Below, one piece after another: positions 58,099 to 64,000 of a stretch of DNA of 64,000 nt (position 1 is the stretch's first letter; each line of letters begins with the position of its first letter). Position numbers and translations under genes: made by a program. Origin of the DNA: Lyophyllum atratum (Eukaryota; Basidiomycota; Agaricomycetes; Agaricales; Lyophyllaceae); assembly GCA_014905825.1 (NCBI GenBank), contig JACGCN010000006.1, positions 310,001-374,000 of the forward strand. Reading direction: 5' to 3'. The notes under the pieces are model-generated. The model was not told the origin of the DNA, did no database searches, and saw nothing but the letters and a program-made list of their open reading frames with translations.

Positions 58099-59221
58099 AT
58101 GGTGCCCAAAGAAACAGCCGCGATACCTCCCGACCCATCCGTGACGGTGTATGCCATCATAAAAGAGGTGAAGAAACTGATGGCACGCTCGGCCAAGGTG
58201 GACGAAGCGTTTCAGAGCCTCAAAGAGGGTCTTGGAGAGGTTGACAAGAGGATTCTCCATTTCGATAATGACGGGGATACAGTCGGGAAGCTTCAGCCGA
58301 CGTGGATCAAGTACCAAGAAGTAAGTGGCGCAAATTTTACCAGGATCCCTTGAAACGGCTAAGTCGTGCGGTGTATCGACAGCGTTTTGTGTCGTTATGT
58401 GAACTTTCTAGCGATCATGCAAAGGCAGCTCAAGAGAATACACGAGGTGAGCTTTTTACCAAATAGTATCAGCACGTCGATTCCTAACGTTCATCTCACA
58501 TAGTTTTCGCGAAGGTTATACTTCCTTCCATGCTCAGCGAAACCGCGTCTATTGCACAGAAACATGAAACCCTGACCCATTTTTTCGAGGTATGCTCTTC
58601 TAGCTTCAACCAAATTTTTGCTTATCACCTTGCTTTTCAGCGTGCGCACACGGGCAATAAGTCGGACGATCACACCGAAGCAACTGCCGCTCTAAGGCAA
58701 GACGTCCAATCATTCCTGAAGAAGTATTCGACCTACCCCAATGAGAAAATGGCAGCAGATGCGCAACTCTTGTATGATGAACTTGACGCGTAAGTTACAC
58801 CTGTTACACCTCATCGAAAGCTACCTACTAAAAATCACGCTTGGTGCGAGACAGCGGCTTGCTGGAGAGAATAAGCGGCTTTTCATGGATATGGGAGCTT
58901 GTAAGTAGTGTTGACTGGCGATTAGATGGCTTCTGAACCCGTTCCGCAGGCGCATAGTGACGGTATGTTACTGAGGGAGAGTGACCTCGGGCGCATTGGT
59001 ACTTGCGAGGTCAGTTCCCAAACATTTTTTCAAACATTTCGCCTTCATAACAGTACCTTCCGCAGGAATTGAAGGCACGAATTGAGAACATGAAATCCAC
59101 ATATACGATCCTGGAGTGTACTCTACAGGAATTCGCTGAGCAGGTCGGCAAATGCTCTCGTCTTGAATTTTGGATCGATGTTTTGGACGACACCAACGCC
59201 ACGCATACGGGGTTTCAGTGA
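58099..59221 (+). CDS. Helical protein, microexon family member 3, lacking the hydrophobic exons (possibly a pseudogene)
   Basis: Exons: 58099-58320, 58383-58446 (64), 58504-58589 (86), 58641-58789 (149), about 58851-58904, 58950-58962 (13) and 59066-59221. The 64- and 86-nt exons and the 13-nt microexon match the other members. The last exon opens ELKARIENMKSTYTILECTL, similar to the C-terminal helix of member 2. The exons that encode the hydrophobic segment and the 67- and 158-nt exons are missing: only about 100 nt separate the microexon from the last exon. In-frame joining needs a GTAGTG donor at 58905; the better GTAAGT at 58901 leads to a stop. The start is uncertain (58099, 58009 or an unseen exon). 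It may be a soluble variant or a decaying copy. Confidence 0.5.
58950..58962 (+). other. 13-nt microexon of family member 3
   Basis: Preceded by CCGCAG and followed by GTATGT. Joins in phase 0 to the last exon at 59066. Confidence 0.55.
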
Positions 59222-59403
59222 ACTACTTGGAGTGTTTCACAGTTAGTTTCCTCCATTTATACACGTGTCGAGCCTCGTCCTTCACATACACGCTTCTATG
59301 AGATACACGCAGATGTGCTTCAGTGACAACTCAAACTTAATAATACTCCCTTGTTGCAAGTCGTGTCCACGTACAGTACGGATTGAACGAAAATACACTG
59401 GAA

Positions 59404-61125
59404 CTATCTGTATCCAAGGTCTCCTTGAGCGAATCTGAAAGAATGCCCATCAATCTGCGTCGCATACTCCTTCAAAACATTTGCAAGTGTCCCGTATGTC
59501 TTTCTAGTGAGCTCCAAGCGTGCCATGAATGCCTAAGAATCGTGAAATTTCCGTGTGTTGACGGGGACTCCTGATAAGGCACTGACCTTCCTGGAGGGAT
59601 CGCCCTCAGCGCGGACAACGACTTCCAATTCCGAAGCGATTAATTTAGCATCATGGGCGACCTGAAGGAGATAAAAACGCATCAGCCCTTGTCATCGGAG
59701 TACTTCCCGTGCGTACATAGGACCGTATCGCAGCTAACCGGTCAATTCTCCCACAAGTGTCGGTAATCCCTGCCTCTTGAGTTTTCAACGCAACTTGGAG
59801 CCTTTCCAAGATGTTTGCTCCGGTCTTGAGATCGTTCACCTGCATGCGGGTGCTCGAAATTCCTTTCTCGTATTCTAGAGTTGATCTTTAGCGATGTGAG
59901 ATTGCATGTGAAAGGGAGGTTTTCCGAGTCTGATTCACCGTTCGTGTTCGAAACAAATGCGATCAAGCCTTTGATCTCGGGAAGCGCGGCTGTGGCACCT
60001 GCAAACTGTTCAATCGGAGCTCAGTTGCTCGTAAAATATGAATTTGCCTGAACGCACCAAGATTTGGCGAGTTACGGCCGGACCCAAGAGGCCAAGAGCG
60101 GCAAGCGAAGCGACCGATTCAGCACATACAGCCGGACCAGTGACACCAAGTGCGATGCCTATGGAAAGTATCTACATGGTCCGATGTTTTAGATCATTGG
60201 AATCGCAAACACCAGTGAATGCACCATCATTTCGCAGCTGAGAGAAGTTGGACCTCCTTAGACGGCTCCAGCTGACAGAAGGTCTGCAGAAACTAACCAT
60301 TCGACCTCCAGATTGAGCCTGTCGATTACTCCATGTAAACGAATGACATCTTCGTGGAGTTCGACCCCTTGTTCTTGTGCAAACAAATCGATGCCATTTT
60401 TGAACAATGTGATATCGCGCAGAAGATCAGCGAAGGCTTGGGAGTGCTTCTGGGGTTGACTAGGGTTCTGTTTCGAATGAAGTTTCGTCCGAAATGGATC
60501 TTTCCGCTACGACAGACCCAGATAACTTTCAGTGCCAGACGGTCAAAAAATAGAAGAAAAGACATACTCCGATGAACTCTTTCAGGTCTGCAGCTGCGTC
60601 CTTGTAGTCCGCATTACTTCGAATATCTTCTAGCCCCGGGAGGATAACATTCAAGAACTCTAACGGATATCGTGGGTGTCTCTAGATGACGAATTCGGAG
60701 CTTTGAGCGTACCCTTGACATATGCGCCTGTCTTCCTTGCGGTTGTGCGCGAATCCAGAGAAGCACGGCAAAGCGCTAGCGAAGACGGTCATTCAGCATC
60801 TCAGCTAAATATGAAAGGAACTGAACGTTCAAACCTGTTGGAGTGCAATCCATGACGGTTGAAATTTGTGGACAGGTTTGCAAATAATGTAGCTATTGTC
60901 GATCTTCCCGAGATCAGTCTTGATACGTTCGAAAGCCTGGTCGATTTTGATGACTATGTCGATTAGTTGCTTGACCTCCTCGAGACAGCTACGAGTTATC
61001 TCTGGCTTTGACAATTCCTTCTCCATAGCCTTGTGCGCGGTACATCGAATCTCTAGGGGAATAGGCTGAGATTTGAGTAACTCGAGCTGTCTCATCGCCA
61101 CCTGGTAAGTTGGTGGGTTCGACAT
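59404..61125 (-). CDS. Helical protein with hydrophobic hairpin, microexon family member 4
   Basis: Ten exons on the minus strand: 60835-61125, 60713-60775 (63), 60568-60657 (90), 60298-60449 (152), 60225-60237 (13), 60058-60171 (114), 59939-60005 (67), 59717-59874 (158), 59587-59661 (75) and 59404-59532 (129). Phases agree; 383 residues. It opens MSNPPTYQVAMRQLELL and has DQAFERIKTDLGKID, nearly the same motif as member 2. A hydrophobic Gly/Ala/Leu-rich segment of about 38 residues is encoded by 60058-60171, right after the microexon. Long amphipathic helices lie on both sides. The 13-, 67- and 158-nt exons are the same lengths as in members 1 and 2. Convergent with member 3, with 182 nt between stop codons. 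Function unknown; pore-forming-like architecture is inference. Confidence 0.7.
60225..60237 (-). other. 13-nt microexon of family member 4
   Basis: Minus-strand TCTCAG before, GTGCAT after. Phase 2 in, phase 0 out, as in members 1 and 2. Confidence 0.65.
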
Positions 61126-62307
61126 ATCCAAACACCGACACGGAGGGGGAGAGGGTTTCCTCTTTCTTGTGGGAGAAGGTGTGGAAGTTCTACGTCGCCT
61201 TTATGCGCGAAGCGGGCCCACTGGCATTACAACCTGCCTGGCGATGTAGAACTCTGGACTCCGCTGTGCTTCTGGGGCAGCATGGCAATTTGCGGTTCTG
61301 ATCTGAGCACCTTCTGCGGATGACTAGGAGACGTGTCGTGTCGAGGACCTCCATTGGCTTCCATGGGTATGCCAGAGTCCAGTTTTATTACGATAGAGAG
61401 AGAAGCCAGAATCGCCGACAGCACACGAGGTCATTATTTGACGTTGAACGTAGGAAGTAGTTCTTGAAGCCACTAGGATCGTGCTGGGAGTTTCTGAGTC
61501 ATGATAAAATTGCTCAGCTTCGAAAGATCGAAGTAGGGTGACCCGGACGTCATGCAGAACTCGGAGACTCCTCTGAGTGCAACAGAAATTCTAGGTGGAT
61601 TCGATCGTAAAGAACTGGGTACTGCCACATAGATTTACTGTGATTCAGGCCCAGTTTTTAGTCCCCTAGTATCATGGTGTTCCAGGATGATGAAGAGCTT
61701 ACGATGAGGGTCTGATGAGAGATGCGGGAGCTACAAGTCAAGTCTCCGACCATGATAAGTCGAGAGCCATTCAAAGATGGAGGCAAGGTGGTTGGCAGGG
61801 CGTCATCGTTCGTATCTAATAGATGCAAGCAAAGTCAAAATGTACAAGTCGAGCTTGAACTGCCAATGCAGGTATCGCCATGTTTGTTCTTCAGGTGGTT
61901 CATTTGACCACGGTCATGATGCTTAACTCGAACGCGATGACAATGCGTACCTACAGGCTACCTAGCTCACCGGCTACGACATGGAAGACAATGATTGACG
62001 GGGAACCTGATCGGCTATTCGCATGAAGTCCCTCCAGACACCTTGGACCTGTTGCCCTCGGAAATTCTGGATCGATTCCTCGGAAAGTATTTATCCCGAT
62101 ATGATACCTGTATGATGGGCGCTCGACGACGGGAGGGTCGATAGCGCAAGGTAAGAAGAGACCGACCTCAACATGAAACCGCAAAGCATTCGATGTGAGA
62201 AAGACCTGAGGGAACAGGGTAGGAGCCGGACAGATGCGGAAATTCTCTGGGGATTGCAGCCCTGGTATCCATTTTACATTGGAGGTCTATAGGTACGTGG
62301 AATGTAG
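61126..62307. other. Intergenic
   Basis: Promoter of member 4 on the left. About 1 kb with no supportable gene up to the LTR. Confidence 0.45.
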
Positions 62308-62619
62308 TGTTGGAATGTGACTCGCGTATCGACGTGTTCGACGCGCCTGGGTCACATGACACCCTCAGTCAGATAGCGGCGGAGCAGCAGAGGGAGAGAC
62401 GGAAGCAAAATGGTACTGTACAGTACCACGCGAGCGGGAGGGTATGGTGGACGGACGGACACCGGCATGCCTCAGTCGATTCCCTATACACGACTGAGGT
62501 ATGCCGTCTTATTTACATCATACAATTCCCTCTCATTAACATTACTCTTAGTATATCTTACAACAGGTACTAGCAATATAAGTCGATTCCCTATACACGA
62601 CTGAGTATATCTTACAACA
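62308..62619 (+). repeat. 5' LTR of the copia element (312 bp)
   Basis: Begins TGTTGGAATG and ends TTACAACA, giving TGTTG..CAACA inverted ends. The 3' end is partly duplicated: a 25-nt motif at 62474-62498 recurs at 62581-62605, and GTATATCTTACAACAGGT at 62551 recurs at 62605. The partner LTR is not in the window, so the borders are inferred. Confidence 0.65.
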
Positions 62620-62622
62620 GGT
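62474..62622. repeat. Duplicated LTR-end motifs
   Basis: Two motifs (25 nt and 18 nt) each present twice. The first copy also forms an 8-bp inverted repeat CTCAGTCG..CGACTGAG (62471-62498). Confidence 0.75.
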
Positions 62623-62687
62623 TATGGGCCCCGATTGCGCTTAAACTCAGTTGTATTTTTTGTGGAAACGTCTCACCGAGCATTTGA

Positions 62688-64000
62688 ATGCAATCTGACA
62701 CCGAACCTGACCCCGAACTTGAAACCCCCGAACCTGACACCACCGAACCTGACACCACCGAAAAACCTGACACACCTGAAACCAAAACCGAACCCGAAAA
62801 GCCGCCAATGTCGTCAAACCCCCCCCTCTTCCTCCTCCCGACCGAGGAGAAATTTAATGGTGCAAACTGGATTCAATTCAGTACGACTATCCTAGCAGCC
62901 GTCAAAGGCCGCAGTCTTCTAGGCTACCTAGACGGCACCATCACCAGGCCCTCTCCTTCCCTGCCGCCAAAGAAACCCCCACCACCTTCTGGGGATCGAA
63001 AACCCCCACGTCCGACGAATGGGACCAACGCGACGCGTACACCCAGTCCATGGTTTCCCTAAACGTCGTCAACCCTGTAGGACAAGGGGTAAAGACTGAT
63101 GGCACGGCGGCGGAGACGTGGAAGTCACTTACCACCCTGCACGACACAACCTCGGACCTTGGCATGATAAATGCCGAGGAAGCGCTTGCCGCTATCAAGT
63201 ACGTCGACGGCACTCCGATGGACAAACATTTCGAGGCGCTTCGCACCGCCTGGAAGAGAGCGAACGATCAGGGTGCAAACATCGATGACAAGAAATTTCG
63301 TACCATCATCCTTAAATCCATGCCGAAGACGATGGAGTGGAGGGTCGTCGTCAGCTCACTACTCAACACCGGAACGTCCACCGCGGTCATCACGGCCATT
63401 ACCACACACGCCATGCTTTCTGATGGGCACACCGCCGCTGTCACCCCTGCTCAGTCGAACCAGGCACTGTTCACGCAAAACGACGGGAAGCGCACCCTCA
63501 GGAACCCGGACCAGAAGTGCAATAACTGCGGTCGAATGGGTCACCTCGGCCCCAAATGTTTTCGGAAGGGCGGCGGGATGGAGGGTCAGTTCCCTGACTG
63601 GTGGAAGGGGAGCAAGAATACGACGAACCCTACGGCCAACGCTACCGAGACAGCACCTGCTGTTCCACCCTCCATCCACTCGGCTATTGTCAGTACTGAT
63701 AACACGGAGGGATATGATCAGCGCTTAGCGTTCTCGGTCTCGCTTAGACCGGAAGGGAACAGGAACATACCGCTTATCAGTTACGCCGACTCCGCGGCGA
63801 GCAAACACTTCTTCGCTGATCGAGGGGACTTCGAGACGTACGGGCCGGTTCCGGCGGAGGATAAAGCTGGGACGACGGCAGATGGAGGGGAGTTCCATAT
63901 CAAGGGCATGGGTCGGGTGCGAAAGGTGGTGGAATATGAAGGGAAGAAAATAGAACTCACATTCGACAACGTCCTCCACGCCCCGAACTTAACCCACAAC
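62688..64000 (+). pseudogene. Copia Gag-Pol (gag, zinc knuckle, protease start) with frame change
   Basis: The reading frame from 62688 has acidic repeats (EPDTTEPDTTEKPD), then EKFNGANWIQFSTTILAAV, the usual start of copia Gag. Near 62960-62990 the reading must move to the -1 frame, where TSDEWDQRDAYTQSMVSLNV and AAETWKSLTTLHD continue (gag-polypeptide of copia type). The zinc knuckle is CNNCGRMGHLGPKC (CX2CX4HX4C) near 63518. The protease motif reads YADSAASKHFF: Asp-Ser-Ala where active enzymes have Asp-Ser/Thr-Gly. The frame then stays open to the window end. The frame change may be programmed, a mutation, or a sequencing error. Confidence 0.8.

Larger units (their letters stand above)
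62308..64000 (+). mobile_element. Ty1/copia LTR retrotransposon, 5' part (runs off the window)
   Basis: 5' LTR 62308-62619, then a primer-binding-like GGTTATGGGCCCCG, then gag and the start of protease. Reverse transcriptase, integrase and the 3' LTR lie beyond the window. Confidence 0.82.

Noticed and set aside
62303..62307. TGTAG as target-site duplication of the copia element
   Set aside because: The 3' end of the element is outside the window, so the second copy cannot be checked.
1..64000. CRISPR arrays, bacterial operons, riboswitches or replication origins
   Set aside because: None seen; spliced genes and intron-bearing tRNAs show a eukaryotic nuclear context.

Overview
The window is nuclear DNA of a filamentous basidiomycete, most likely an Agaricomycete. 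Protein-coding genes are cut by many 45-60 nt GT-AG introns. Several families are typical of mushrooms and relatives: a Trp-Gly-Pro membrane protein with a long Ser/Pro tail, F-box/LRR-like proteins, DUF6593, and Arf-like GTPases with a large C-terminal extension. Both tRNA genes carry a canonical intron one base 3' of the anticodon. Most exon models below were built by hand, with splice phases checked to join in frame.

Layout, left to right. 0-9 kb: membrane protein, F-box protein, family-2 glycosyltransferase. 9.9-17 kb: FAD-dependent monooxygenase, MFS exporter, small protein of unknown family, and APH-fold kinase; the first two may act in one aromatic or secondary-metabolite step. 17.5-23.7 kb: Mio/Sea4 (GATOR2/SEACAT, TORC1 control) and a sugar transporter, both on the minus strand. 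25-28.9 kb: two related helical proteins. 31-33.4 kb: Ariadne-type RBR ubiquitin ligase. 35.2-37.9 kb: large acidic/basic nuclear-type protein. 38.4-38.9 kb: two identical tRNA-Ala(AGC) genes. 39.3-39.8 kb: broken Gfo/Idh/MocA oxidoreductase. 40-41.6 kb: TBL/PC-esterase-like Golgi protein. 42.9-43.6 kb: DUF6593. 44.8-50.1 kb: tandem pair of Arf-like GTPases, the second split by a 2.0 kb TIR element. 50.5-52.5 kb: GPI-anchored pepsin-like protease. 53.6-54.6 kb: F-box-like protein. 55.2-57.6 kb: REX1-type RNA exonuclease. 58.1-61.1 kb: two more members of the helical family, convergent. 62.3 kb to the end: 5' LTR and gag of a Ty1/copia retrotransposon that runs off the window.

The most unusual system is the four-member helical family (25.1-26.5, 27.2-28.8, 58.1-59.2 and 59.4-61.1 kb). 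Members share little sequence but nearly the same exon architecture: exons of 64, 86, 67 and 158 nt recur, and all four carry a 13-nt microexon. In two members the exon after the microexon encodes a hydrophobic, Gly/Ala-rich hairpin between long amphipathic helices. That layout resembles alpha-helical pore-forming proteins; this is inference, not an identified homology. One copy lacks the hydrophobic exons and another has a shortened C-terminus. The second notable event is the transposon-split Arf-like gene, with its intact tandem paralogue as reference.

Large gene-poor stretches (4.6-6.7, 28.8-31.0, 33.4-35.2, 41.6-42.9, 61.1-62.3 kb) showed no supportable gene.
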